The position numbers and the translations under genes were made by a program. Below the pieces are notes generated by a model. The model did no database searches. It had not been told where the DNA came from and worked only from the letters and a program-made list of their open reading frames with translations. Positions 22,370 through 34,669 of a DNA stretch of 64,000 nt are shown here, one piece after another. Position 1 is the stretch's first letter. Each line of letters opens with the position of its first letter. This DNA comes from Chrysomallon squamiferum (Eukaryota > Mollusca > Gastropoda > Neomphalida > Peltospiridae): the NCBI GenBank assembly GCA_012295275.1, contig CM022665.1:79471-143470 (forward strand), written 5' to 3'.

Positions 22370-23680
22370 CTGTAATTTAAGTAACGTAAATAAAGTTAAA
22401 TATTTCTAGCATACCTGAGTAGTATCAATGGCTATTTATGCCAGTAAACATTATATACCACTTTTCACTAATATAAATCACTAAACTAATACGAATTTTC
22501 ATATTTGTTTTGCTTGTTTCTCTTTCTTAGCTGGATGTTTTCACTTCGACAACCTCATAAACATTTCCTGGGAAGACAGTGAATACTAACCCATGTGAGA
22601 CTGTAAAAACTGCTGTCTTTAAAAGTTTTTGTGTTGTTAGTTACAGCTTACTAAATGTTTCACCGAAAAAGTGCGAAAACAACTTTGTAACAAAGATATA
22701 CTTCTAAACGTTTTCTAGAAGTATGTACCTAACTAGAAGTATTTAGTAACTACTAATACATAGTCAATATTAATACGTAAAATCAAACATCAGACATGGA
22801 AGTAAAGTAACAACAATTTATAGGTTAATTATTACACAGTTGGATAAATATATTCGTTGCAAATCATGTAGATAAGAATTATCTGTTCTGACTGTCACTG
22901 TGACACCTCTGTTTGCAATGTTGTAATGGAAATCAAAGTTAATTCTAGCGTAGTTTGACTGCGCGTTCTGCTAAATTGTAAACTACAAAGCTGTACTGAA
23001 AGTTTGTATGTTATTACTCATGTAAATGAAGCTTCTCATAAATATCAACAATTCAAAGGCGATATTCAGTGCTGACATTAAGCAGCTACATCCACATGTC
23101 ACTGCTGAATTAAAAACACTGTAAGATATACATTTTCTATAAATTTCGAAAGATGTGAATGTATAATTAAGGTAATTTTAGGTATCAGAGTTGACTTGAA
23201 AACAAAATAGACAATGAAAAAGAAACCCTTAAGACTCCTCAAGTGAGACATCGTTCCAAAGCCCGATTTAGACAGTTGTGTTCTTCTTAAAAAGCTTAAT
23301 TGCTGCTGAATTTACTGAGCTAGCAGTTTGATGTGATATCCTTCTGTTTATAAATTACAACTTATCAAACAAAATTTTGTGTTCTTTCATTACATCTGAG
23401 AAAAATTTTAAACTAGGCATATTAACTAAAGACAACCTTATGTTTTTTATAATTTTATATGTATACAAAGTTCAGATTGTCTTCTCTACTAAAAACATAG
23501 AATAAACTATAAACGAAAGCCAAATGCTAAACATATGTATTAATGGTGTTAATAATTAATTTTGACTAATATAAGTAAATAATTAGATTTCTGTTTAAAG
23601 ACAACAAAGTGGCACCCATACACAAGAATGTAATTTGCTTTATCATAGCTAGAAAAGAAAGTTAACAAATAATTATGTAC

Positions 23681-23743
23681 CTGAATTAGACCTCTGTTCC
23701 ACTCTTTCTGATTTGGAAATGGCTGTCGACTGTAGTTGTACAT
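23681..23743 (-). CDS. IAP array mini-exon, copy 7 (group A, intermediate)
   Basis: It reads DVQLQSTAISKSERVEQRS, then NS. The body is group A but the first residue is Asp, as in group B, so it is intermediate between the two groups. Splice sites and phase are intact. The same bases read from the ATG in the wrong frame run through the donor into the intron, which is why a spurious 64-residue ORF appears here. Confidence 0.85.
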
Positions 23744-25054
23744 CTGTAATTTAAGTAACGTAAATAAAGATTAAATATTTCTAGCATAGCTGAGTAGTAT
23801 CAATGGCTATTTATGCCAGTAAACATTATATACCACTTTTCACTAATATAAATCACTAAACTAATACGAATTTTCATATTTGTTTTGCTTGTTTCTCTTT
23901 CTTAGCTGGATGTTTTCACTTCGACAACCTCATAAAACATTTCCTGGGAAGACAGTGAATACTAACCCATGTGAGACTGTAAAACTGCTGTCTTTAAAAA
24001 AAAAGACAATTTGTGTTGTTAGTTACAGCTTACTAAATGTTTCACCGAAAAAGTGCGAAAACCACTTTGTAACAAAGATATACTTCTAAACGTTTTCTAG
24101 AAGTATTTAACTAGAAGTAACTTACTAACTACTCATACGTAGTCAATATTAATACGTAAAATCAAACATCAGACATGGAAGTAAAGTAACAACAATTTAT
24201 AGGTTTATTATAACCTGGATAAATACATTCGTTGCAAATCATGTAGATAAGAATTATCTCTTCAGTCTGTCACTATGACATCTCTGTTTGGAATGTTGTA
24301 ATGTAAATCAAAGTTAATTCTAGTGTAGTCTGACTGCGCGTTCTGCTAAACTGTAAACTACAAAGCTGTATTGAAAGTTTGTATATTATTACTCATGTAA
24401 ATGAAGCTTGTCATAAATATCAACAATTCAAAGGCGATATTCAGTGCTGACATTAAGCAGCTACATTCACATGCCACTGCTGAATTAAAAACACTGTAAG
24501 ATATACATTTACTATCAATTTCGAAACATGTGAATGTATAATTAAGGTAATTTTAGGTATCAGAGTTGACTTGAAAACAAAATAGACAATGAAAAACAAA
24601 CCCTTAAGACTCCTCAACTGAGACATCGTTCCAAAGCCCGATTTGGACAGTTGTGTTCTTCTTAAAAAGCTTAATTGCTGCTGAATTTTCTGAGCTAGCA
24701 GTTTGATGTTATATCCTTCTGTTTATAAATTACAACTTATCAAACAAAATTTTGTGTTCTTTCATTACATCTGAGAAAACTTTAAACCAAGCATATTAAC
24801 TAAAGACCATCTTATGATTTTTATAATTTTATATGTATACATAGTTCCGATTGTCTTCTCTATTAATAATATAGAGTAAACTATAAACGAAAGCCAAATG
24901 CTAAACATATGTATTAATTGTGTTAATAATTAATTTTGACTAATATATGCAAATAATTAGATTTCTGTTTAAAGACAACAAATTGGCACCCATGCACAAG
25001 AATGTAATTTGCTTTATCATAGCTAGAAAAGAAAGTTAACAAGTAATTATGTAC

Positions 25055-25117
25055 CTGAATTACACCTCTGTTCCACTCTTTCTGATTTGGAAATGGCTGT
25101 CGGCTGTCGTTGTACAT
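25055..25117 (-). CDS. IAP array mini-exon, copy 6 (group B)
   Basis: It reads DVQRQPTAISKSERVEQRC, then NS; acceptor aaattacag, donor TTCAG|GTACAT, phase 1-1. First unit of group B, with CGA and CCG codons in place of CTA and TCG and TGT in place of TCT. All these differences change the amino acid. Confidence 0.86.
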
Positions 25118-26422
25118 CTGTAATTTAAGTAACGTAAATAAAGATAAACATTTCTAGCATAGTTGAGTAGTATCAACGGCTATTTATGCCAGTAAAAATT
25201 ATATACCACTTTTCACTAATATAAATCACTAAACTAATACGAATTTTCATATTTGTTTTGCTTGTTTCTCTTTCTTAGCTGGATGTTTTCACTTCGACAA
25301 CCTCATAAACATTTCCTGGGAAGACAGTGAATACTACCCCATGTGAGACTGTAAAAACTGCTGTCTTTAAAAGATTTTGTGTTGTTAGTTACAGCTTACT
25401 AAATGTTTCACCGAAAAAGTGCGAAAACCACTTTGTAACAAAATATACTTCTAAACGTTTTCTAGAAGTATCTACCTAACTAGAAGTATTTACTAACTAC
25501 TCATACGTAGTCAATATTAATACGTAAAATCAAACATCAGACATGGAAGTAAAGTAACAACAATTTATAGGTTTATTATAACCTGGATAAATACATTCGT
25601 TGCAAATCATGTAGAAAAGAATTATCTCTTCAGTCTGTCACTATGACATCTCTGTTTGGAATGTTGTAATGTAAATCAAAGTTAATTCTAGTGTAGTCTG
25701 ACTGCGCGTTCTGCTAAACTGTAAACTACAAAGCTGTATTGAAAGTTTGTATATTATTACTCATGTAAATGAAGCTTGTCATAAATATCAACAATTCAAA
25801 GGCGATATTCAGTGCTGACATTAAGCAGCTACATTCACATGCCACTGCTGAATTAAAAACACTGTAAGATATACATTTACTATCAATTTCGAAACATGTG
25901 AATGTATAATTAAGGTAATTTTAGGTATCAGAGTTGACTTGAAAACAAAATAGACAATGAAAAAGAAACCCTTAAGACTCCTCAACTGAGACATCGTTCC
26001 AAAGCCCGATTTGGACAGTTGTGTTCTTCTTAAAAAGCTTAATTGCTGCTGAATTTACTGAGCTAGCAGTTTGATGTGATATCCTTCTGTTTATAAATTA
26101 CAACTTATCAAACAAAATTTTGTGTTCTTTCATTACGTCTGAGAAAACTTTAAACCAAGCATATTAACTAAATACCATCTTATGATTTTTATAATTTTAT
26201 ATGTATACATAGTTCCGATTGTCTTCTCTATTAATAATATAGAATAAACTACAAACGAAAGCCAAATGCTAAACATATGTATTAATTGTGTTAATAATTA
26301 ATTTTGACTAATATATGCAAATTATTAGATTTCTGTTTAAAGACAACAAATTGGCACCCATGCACAAGAATGTAATTTGCTTTATCATAGCTAGAAAAGA
26401 AAGTTAACAAGTAATTATGTAC

Positions 26423-26485
26423 CTGAATTACACCTCTGTTCCACTCTTTCTGATTTGGAAATGGCTGTCGGCTGTCGTTGTACAT
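26423..26485 (-). CDS. IAP array mini-exon, copy 5 (group B)
   Basis: Identical exon to 25055-25117, offset 1368 bp, with intact splice sites. Confidence 0.86.
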
Positions 26486-27790
26486 CTGTAATTTAAGTAA
26501 CGTAAATAAAGATAAACATTTCTAGCATAGTTGAGTAGTATCAACGGCTATTTAAGCCAGTACAAATTATATACCACTTTTCACTAATATAAATCACTAA
26601 ACTAATACGAATTTTCATATTTGTTTTGCTTGTTTCTCTTTCTTAGCTGGATGTTTTCACTTCGACAACCTCATAAACATTTCCTGGGAAGACAGTGAAT
26701 ACTACCCCATGTGAGACTGTAAAAACTGCTGTCTTTAAAAGTTTTTCTGTTGTTAGTTACAGCTTACTAAATGTTTCACCGAAAAAGTGCGAAAACCACT
26801 TTGTAACAAAGATATACTTCTAAACGTTTTCTAGAAGTATCTACCTAACTAGAAGTATTTACTAACTACTCATACGTAGTCAATATTAATACGTAAAATC
26901 AAACATCAGACATGGAAGTAAAGTAACAACAATTTATAGGTTTATTATAACCTGGATAAATACATTCGTTGCAAATCATGTAGATAAGAATTATCTCTTC
27001 AGTCTGTCACTATGACATCTCTGTTTGGAATGTTGTAATGTAAATCAAAGTTAATTCTAGTGTAGTCTGACTGCGCGTTCTGCTAAACTGTAAACTACAA
27101 AGCTGTATTGAAAGTTTGTATATTATTACTCATGTAAATGAAGCTTGTCATAAATATCAACAATTCAAAGGCGATATTCAGTGCTGACATTAAGCAGCTA
27201 CATTCACATGCCACTGCTGAATTAAAAACACTGTAAGATATACATTTACTATCAATTTCCAAACATGTGAATGTATAATTAAGGTAATTTTAGGTATCAG
27301 AGTTGACTTGAAAACAAAATAGACAATGAAAAAAAACCCTTAAGACTCCTCAACTGAGACATCGTTCCAAAGCCCGATTTGGACAGTTGTGTTCTTCTTA
27401 AAAAGCTTAATTGCTGCTGAATTTACTGAGCTAGCAGTTTGATGTGATATCCTTCTGTTTATAAATTACAACTTATCAAACAAAATTTTGTGTTCTTTCA
27501 TTACATCTGAGAAAACTTTAAACCAAGCATATTAACTAAATACCATCTTATGATTTTTATAATTTTATATGTATACATAGTTCCGATTGTCTTCTCTATT
27601 AATAATATAGAATAAACTATAAACGAAAGCCAAATGCTAAACATATGTATTAATTGTGTTAATAATTAATTTTGACTAATATATGCAAATTATTAGATTT
27701 CTGTTTAAAGACAACAAATTGGCACCCATGCACAAGAATGTAATTTGCTTTATCATAGCTAGAAAAGAAAGTTAACAAGTAATTATGTAC

Positions 27791-27853
27791 CTGAATTACA
27801 CCTCTGTTCCACTCTTTCTGATTTGGAAATGGCTGTCGGCTGTCGTTGTACAT
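27791..27853 (-). CDS. IAP array mini-exon, copy 4 (group B)
   Basis: Identical exon to the other group B members, offset 1368 bp, with intact splice sites. Confidence 0.86.
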
Positions 27854-29159
27854 CTGTAATTTAAGTAACGTAAATAAAGATAAACATTTCTAGCATAGTT
27901 GAGTAGTATCAACGGCTATTTATGCCAGTAAAAATTATATACCACTTTTCACTAATATAAATCACTAAACTAATACGAATTTTCATATTTGTTTTGCTTG
28001 TTTCTCTTTCTTAGCTGGATGTTTTCACTTCGACAACCTCATAAACATTTCCTGGGAAGACAGTGAATACTACCCCATGTGAGACTGTAAAAACTGCTGT
28101 CTTTAAAAGTTTTTGTGTTGTTAGTTACAGCTTACTAAATGTTTCACCGAAAAAGTGCGAAAACCACTTTGTAACAAAGATATACTTCTAAACGTTTTCT
28201 AGAAGTATCTACCTAACTAGAAGTATTTACTAACTACTCATACGTAGTCAATATTAATACGTAAAATCAAACATCAGACATGGAAGTAAAGTAACAACAA
28301 TTTATAGGTTTATTATAACCTGGATAAATACATTCGTTGCAAATCATGTAGATAAGAATTATCTCTTCAGTCTGTCACTATGACATCTCTGTTTGGAATG
28401 TTGTAATGTAAATCAAAGTTAATTCTAGTGTAGTCTGACTGCGCGTTCTGCTAAACTGTAAACTACAAAGCTGTATTGAAAGTTTGTATATTATTACTCA
28501 TGTAAATGAAGCTTGTCATAAATATCAACAATTCAAAGGCGATATTCAGTGCTGACATTAAGCAGCTACATTCACATGCCACTGCTGAATTAAAAACACT
28601 GTAAGATATACATTTACTATCAATTTCCAAACATGTGAATGTATAATTAAGGTAATTTTAGGTATCAGAGTTGACTTGAAAACAAAATAGACAATGAAAA
28701 AGAAACCCTTAAGACTCCTCAACTGAGACATCGTTCCAAAGCCCGATTTGGACAGTTGTGTTCTTCTTAAAAAGCTTAATTGCTGCTGAATTTACTGAGC
28801 TAGCAGTTTGATGTGATATCCTTCTGTTTATAAATTACAACTTATCAAACAAAATTTTGTGTTCTTTCATTACATCTGAGAAAACTTTAAACCAAGCATA
28901 TTAACTAAATACCATCTTATGATTTTTATAATTTTATATGTATACATAGATCCGATTGTCTTCTCTATTAATAATATAGAATAAACTATAAACGAAAGCC
29001 AAATGCTAAACATATGTATTAATTGTGTTAATAATTAATTTTGACTAATATATGCAAATAATTAGATTTCTGTTTAAAGACAACAAATTGGCACCCATGC
29101 ACAAGAATGTAATTTGCTTTATCATAGCTAGAAAAGAAAGTTAACAAGTAATTATGTAC

Positions 29160-29222
29160 CTGAATTACACCTCTGTTCCACTCTTTCTGATTTGGAAATG
29201 GCTGTCGGCTGTCGTTGTACAT
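29160..29222 (-). CDS. IAP array mini-exon, copy 3 (group B)
   Basis: Identical exon, offset 1369 bp, with intact splice sites. Confidence 0.86.
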
Positions 29223-30529
29223 CTGTAATTTAAGTAACGTAAATAAAGATAAACATTTCTAGCATAGTTGAGTAGTATCAACGGCTATTTATGCCATTAA
29301 AAATTATATACCACTTTTCACTAATATAAATCACTAAACTAATACGAATTTTCATATTTGTTTTGCTTGTTTCTCTTTCTTAGCTGGATGTTTTCACTTC
29401 GACAACCTCATAAACATTTCCTGGGAAGACAGTGAATACTACCCCATGTGAGACTGTAAAAACTGCTGTCTTTAAAAGTCTTTGTGTTGTTAGTTACAGC
29501 TTACTAAATGTTTCACCGAAAAAGTGCGAAAACCACTTTGTAACAAAGATATACTTCTAAACGTTTTCTAGAAGTATCTACCTAACTAGAAGTATTTACT
29601 AACTACTCATACGTAGTCAATATTAATACGTAAAATCAAACATCAGACATGGAAGTAAAGTAACAACAATTTATAGGTTTATTATAACCTGGAATAAATA
29701 CATTCGTTGCAAATCATGTAGATAAGAATTATCTCTTCAGTCTGTCACTATGACATCTCTGTTTGGAATGTTGTAATATAAATCAAAGTTAATTCTAGTG
29801 TAGTCTGACTGCGCCTTCTGCTAAACTGTAAACTACAAAGCTGTATTGAAAGTTTGTATATTATTACTCATGTAAATGAAGCTTGTCATAAATATCAACA
29901 ATTCAAAGGCGATATTCAGTGCTGACATTAAGCAGCTACATTCACATGCCACTGCTGAATTAAAAACACTGTAAGATATACATTTACTATCAATTTCCAA
30001 ACATGTGAATTCATAGTTAAGGTAATTTTAGGTATCAGAGTTGACTTGAAAACAAAATAGACAATGAAAAAGAAACCCTTAAGACTCCTCAACTGAGACA
30101 TCGTTCCAAAGCCCGATTTGGACAGTTGTGTTCTTCTTAAAAAGCTTAATTGCTGCTGAATTTACTGAGCTAGCAGTTTGATGTGATATCCTTCTGTTTA
30201 TAAATTACAACTTATCAAACAAAATTTTGTGTTCTTTCATTACATCTGAGAAAACTTTAAACCAAGCATATTAACTAAAGACCATCTTATGATTTTTATA
30301 ATTTTATATGTATACATAGATCCGATTGTCTTCTCTATTAATAATATAGAATAAACTATAAACGAAAGCCAAATGCTAAACATATGTATTAATTGTGTTA
30401 ATAATTAATTTTGACTAATATATGCAAATAATTAGATTTCTGTTTAAAGACAACAAATTGGCACCCATGCACAAGAATGTAATTTGCTTTATCATAGCTA
30501 GAAAAGAAAGTTAACAAGTAATTATGTAC

Positions 30530-30592
30530 CTGAATTACACCTCTGTTCCACTCTTTCTGATTTGGAAATGGCTGTCGGCTGTCGTTGTACAT
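30530..30592 (-). CDS. IAP array mini-exon, copy 2 (group B)
   Basis: Identical exon, offset 1370 bp, with intact splice sites. Confidence 0.86.
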
Positions 30593-31890
30593 CTGTAATT
30601 TAAGTAACGTAAATAAAGATAAACATTTCTAGCATAGTTGAGTAGTATCAACGGCTATTTATGCCAGTAAAAATTATATACCACTTTTCACTAATATAAA
30701 TCACTAAACTAATACGAATTTTCATATTTGTTTTGCTTGTTTCTCTTTCTTAGCTGGATGTTTTCACTTCGACAACCTCATAAACATTTCCTGGGAAGAC
30801 AGTGAATACTACCCCATGTGAGACTGTAAAAACTGCTGTCTTTAAAAGTCTTTGTGTTGTTAGTTACAGCTTACTAAATGTTTCACCGAAAAAGTGCGAA
30901 AATCACTTTGTAACAAAGATATACTTCTAAACGTTTTCTAGATGTATCTACCTAACTAGAAATATTTACTAACTACTCATACTTAGTCAATATTAATACG
31001 TAAAATCAAACATCAGACATGGAAGTAAAGTAACAACAATTTATAGGTTTATTATAACCTGGATAAATACATTCGTTGCAAATCATGTAGATAAGAATTA
31101 TCTCTTCAGTCTGTCACTATGACATCTCTGTTTGGAATGTTGTAATATAAATCAAAGTTAATTCTAGTGTAGTCTGACTGCGCGTTCTGCTAAACTGTAA
31201 ACTACAAAGCTGTATTGAAAGTTTGTATATTATTACTCATGTAAATGAAGCTTGTCATAAATATCAACAATTCAAAGGCGATATTCAGTGCTGACATTAA
31301 GCAGCTACATCCACATGTCACTGCTGAATTAAAAACACTGTAAGATATACATTTCTATCAATTTCGAAATGTATAATTAAGGTAATTTTAGGTATCAGAG
31401 TTGACTTGAAAACAAAATAGACAATGAAAAAGAAACCCTTAAGACTCCTCAACTGAGACATCGTTCCAAAGCCCGATTTGGACAGTTGTGTTCTTCTTAA
31501 AAAGCTTAATTGCTGCTGAATTTACTGAGCTAGCAGTTTGATGTGATATCCTTCTGTTTATAAATTACAACTTATCAAACAAAATTTTGTGTTCTTTCAT
31601 TACATCTGAGAAAACTTTAAACTAAGCATATTAAATAACAATACTATTATGCCTTTAATAATTTTATATGTATATAAAGTTCAGATTCCCTTGTCTCTAT
31701 TAATAAAATAGAATAAACTATAAACGAAAGACAAATGCTAAAGATATGTATTGATGGTGTTAATAATTAATTTTCACTAATGTAAGTAAATAATTAGGTT
31801 TCTGTTTAAAACAACAAAGTGACACCCGTGCACAAGAATGTAATTTGCTTTATCGTAGCTAGAAAAGAAAGTTAACAAGTAATTATGTAC

Positions 31891-31953
31891 CTGAATTACA
31901 CCTCTGTTCCACTCTTTCTGATTTGGAAATGGCTGTCGGCTGTCGTTGTACAT
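31891..31953 (-). CDS. IAP array mini-exon, copy 1 (group B, most 5')
   Basis: The exon is identical to other group B copies, but the acceptor context is tactgaaattacag, as in the older single exons (13665, 16346), while other array copies have tacttaaattacag. The intron next to it is also the older type. This unit therefore lies at the edge of the amplified block and may be closest to the founder. Confidence 0.86.
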
Positions 31954-32608
31954 CTGTAATTTCAGTAACGTAGATAAAGATAAACATTTCTAGCATAGTT
32001 GAGTAGTATCAACGGCTATTTATGCCAGTAAAAATTATATACCACTTTTCACTAATATAAATCACTAAACTAATACGAATGTTCATATTTGTTTTTCTTG
32101 ATTTTCTTTCTTAGCTGGATGTTTTAACTTTGACAAACTAATAAACATTTTTTGAGAAGACAATGACTACTACCCCACATGAGACTTTAAAGACTGCTGT
32201 CTTTAAAAAAATGTTGTGCTGTTAGTTACAGCTTAATAAATGTTTCAGCGAAAAAGTGAGAAAACCTCTTTGTAACAAAGATATACTTCTAAACGTTTTC
32301 TAGAAGTATCTAACTGACCAGAAGTATTTACTAACTACTCATACGTAGTCAATATTAATACGTAAAATCAAAACACAAACATAAAACGTCGTACCATCAG
32401 ACATGGAAGTAAAGTAACAACAATTTATGGGTTAATTATTACACACTTGGATAAATATATTCGTTGGAAATCACGTAGATAAGAATTATCGGTTCAGTCT
32501 GTCACTAACACGTTTGTCCTGAGATCATCAGTTTATAGATTACAACTTATCAACAAAATGCTGTGTACTTTCATTACCGCTGAGAAATCATAAAACCAAC
32601 AAATTTAC

Positions 32609-32686
32609 CTGAACGACATTCGTGGATAATTCCATTGACACTTTCAAAGCCGTTATTCAACAGGAAATTCCGTCTTAATGTTTCTT
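32609..32686 (-). CDS. IAP gene mini-exon, 78 nt, second copy
   Basis: Acceptor catattacag at 32687, donor TTCAG|GTAAAT, phase 1-1. It reads EETLRRNFLLNNGFESVN, then GIIHECRS. It differs from 33972-34049 at two codons (Leu/Ser and Leu/Val), both amino-acid changing. It is joined upstream to the 45-nt exon at 32932 and downstream to the array. Confidence 0.83.
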
Positions 32687-32931
32687 CTGTAATATGAAAT
32701 TAAAAAAAAACATTTTAGTTTAACATCAGTCCAGTGTGTGTGCACCTACTTCCAGGAAGACTCTTTGCCAATGTAACATAATACCACTAACATTTTATAG
32801 CTCTAAGTATTTTTCATAAATTTTTTGTTCGATATATTGAATTTGATAAAATATAAAAGATATTAAAATTAATACAAATTTATATGATTTGTCTTTCTTT
32901 CTTTATCGGAGAAAGTCACTGACAAAGTTAC

Positions 32932-32976
32932 CCAGTTCCTGAAGGAGACAACGAATTCCCTTGATATGAATTAATC
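32932..32976 (-). CDS. IAP gene mini-exon, 45 nt, second copy
   Basis: Acceptor attttgcacag at 32977, donor ACTGG|GTAACT, phase 1-1. It reads GLIHIKGIRCLLQEL, a hydrophobic, probably helical peptide. Identical to 34295-34339 and homologous to the first part of 11481-11633. Confidence 0.78.
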
Positions 32977-33257
32977 CTGTGCAAAATAATTAAATACACT
33001 TTTGTCCAGCTTTCCAGGAAATATTTTAGTCGGTTGTTTGAAGTAGGAGTTTCGGTTAATCAAACAGAGAAAGTGTAAGCCAAAGACTAACACAAAAAAT
33101 ATGTATTACTGGTATTAGTAATTAATTAAAAACTCTTTAAATGCCGATGCGAGTAAATAATTGTTGTTTAGCTTAAAATATGAAAGTAACACCCGTTCAT
33201 CAGAAACTACTTTGATTCATCAGAACTGCAAAAGACATTCAGGAAATAATTACGTAT

Positions 33258-33310
33258 CTAAAGCCCAGCAGCATTTCTTTCCTTGAGACATTTCTCTTCT
33301 GATCGAAGTC
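33258..33310 (-). pseudogene. Decayed mini-exon (donor lost, in-frame stop)
   Basis: An acceptor-like ctgtag is followed by GLRSEEKCLKERNAAGL, open in phase 1, and then TAG in frame. The donor position reads ATACGT where relatives have GTACGT. Length to the old donor is 53 nt, not a multiple of three. It is flanked by the same intron blocks as the 39-nt exons, so it is probably their decayed relative. Confidence 0.55.
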
Positions 33311-33971
33311 CTACAGATTTAGTTTCAATAACGTAAATAAAGATAAACATTTCTAGCATTGTCAAGTATTACCAATGCCTTTATATGCCAGTAAAATGTA
33401 CTTACAACTTTTCAGTAATATAAATGACTAAAACTAATACGAATGCTCATATATATTTTGGTTGATTTTGTTTCTTTACTGCAAGTTTTCACTTTGACAA
33501 ACTAATAAACATTTTTTGAGAAGACAATGACTACTACCCCACATGAGGCTTTAAAGACTGCTGTCTTTACAAAATGTTGTGCTGTTAGTTACAGCTTAAT
33601 AAATGTTTCAGCGAAAAAGTGAGAAAACCTCTTTGTAACAAAGATATACTTCTAAACGTTTTCTAGAAGTATCTAACTGACCAGAAGTATTTACTAACTA
33701 CTCATACGTAGTCAATATTAATACGTAAAATCAAAACACAAAAATAAAACGTCGTACCATCAGACATGGAAGTAAAGTAACAACAATTTATGGGTTAATT
33801 ATTACACACTTGGATAAATATATTCGTTGGAAATCACGTAGATAAGAATTATCGGTTCAGTCTGTCACTATGACGTTTGTCCTGAGATCATCAGTTTATA
33901 GATTACAACTTATCAACAAAATGCTGTGTACTTTCATTACCGCTGAGAAATCATAAAACCAACAAATTTAC

Positions 33972-34049
33972 CTGAACGACATTCGTGGATAATTCCATTG
34001 ACACTTTCAAAGCCGTTATTCAACACGAAATTCCGTCTTGATGTTTCTT
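33972..34049 (-). CDS. IAP gene mini-exon, 78 nt, first copy
   Basis: Acceptor catattacag at 34050, donor TTCAG|GTAAAT, phase 1-1. It reads EETSRRNFVLNNGFESVN, then GIIHECRS. Paired with 32609-32686. Confidence 0.83.
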
Positions 34050-34294
34050 CTGTAATATGAAATTATAAAAAAACATTTTAGTTTAACATCAGTCCAGTGT
34101 GTGTGCACCTACTTCCAGGAAGACTCTTTGCCAATGTAACATAATACCACTAACATTTTATAGCTGTAAGTATTTTTCATAAATTTTTTGTTCGATATAT
34201 TGAATTTGATAAAATATAAAAGATATTAAAATTAATACAAAATTATATGATTTGTCTTTCTTTCTTTATCGGAGAAAGTCACTGACAAAGTTAC

Positions 34295-34339
34295 CCAGTT
34301 CCTGAAGGAGACAACGAATTCCCTTGATATGAATTAATC
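34295..34339 (-). CDS. IAP gene mini-exon, 45 nt, first copy
   Basis: Identical to 32932-32976: acceptor attttgcacag at 34340, donor ACTGG|GTAACT, phase 1-1, reading GLIHIKGIRCLLQEL. Confidence 0.78.
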
Positions 34340-34669
34340 CTGTGCAAAATAATTAAATACACTTTTGTCCAGCTTTCCAGGAAATATTTTAGTCGGTTGT
34401 TTGAAGTAGAAGTTTCGGTTAATCAAACAGAGAAAGTGTAAACCAAAGACTAACACAAAAAATATGTATTACTGGTATTAGTAATTAATTAAAAACTCTT
34501 TAAATGTCGATGAATTTAGACAGTTGTGTTCTTCTTAAAAAGTTAATTGCTGCTGAATTTACTGAACTAACAGTTCGTCCTGAGATCATCAGTTTATAGA
34601 TTACAACTTATCAACAAAATTCTGTGTACTTTCATTAGAGGTCAGAAATCATAAAACTAAGAGATTTAC

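Larger units (their letters stand above)
17280..32330 (-). repeat. Tandem array of about 1.36-kb exon-intron units, eleven copies of a 63-nt exon
   Basis: Eleven successive units, exon-to-exon spacing 1354, 1356, 1358, 1374, 1374, 1368, 1368, 1369, 1370 and 1361 bp. Each contains one phase 1-1 exon plus the same intron blocks. Two homogeneous groups are visible. Five units (exons 18239-23743) encode xVQLQSTAISKSERVEQRS. Six units (exons 25055-31953) encode DVQRQPTAISKSERVEQRC. The last unit before 32.3 kb has intron features nearer to the flanking older sequence. Introns are nearly as conserved as exons, so amplification is recent. Diverged intron blocks extend beyond both ends, to about 8 kb and 34.7 kb. 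Confidence 0.93.

Noticed and set aside
23549-30592. Repeated 64-residue open frames starting MYNDSRQPFPNQKEW on the minus strand, once per 1.37 kb
   Set aside because: These read the 63-nt exon in the wrong frame and run through its GT donor into the intron. In phase 1, which matches all other exons, the segment reads DVQRQPTAISKSERVEQRC.
17280-32330. CRISPR-like or satellite array
   Set aside because: Units are 1.36 kb with an exon in each and unequal divergence; there are no short repeats with unique spacers and the genome is eukaryotic.
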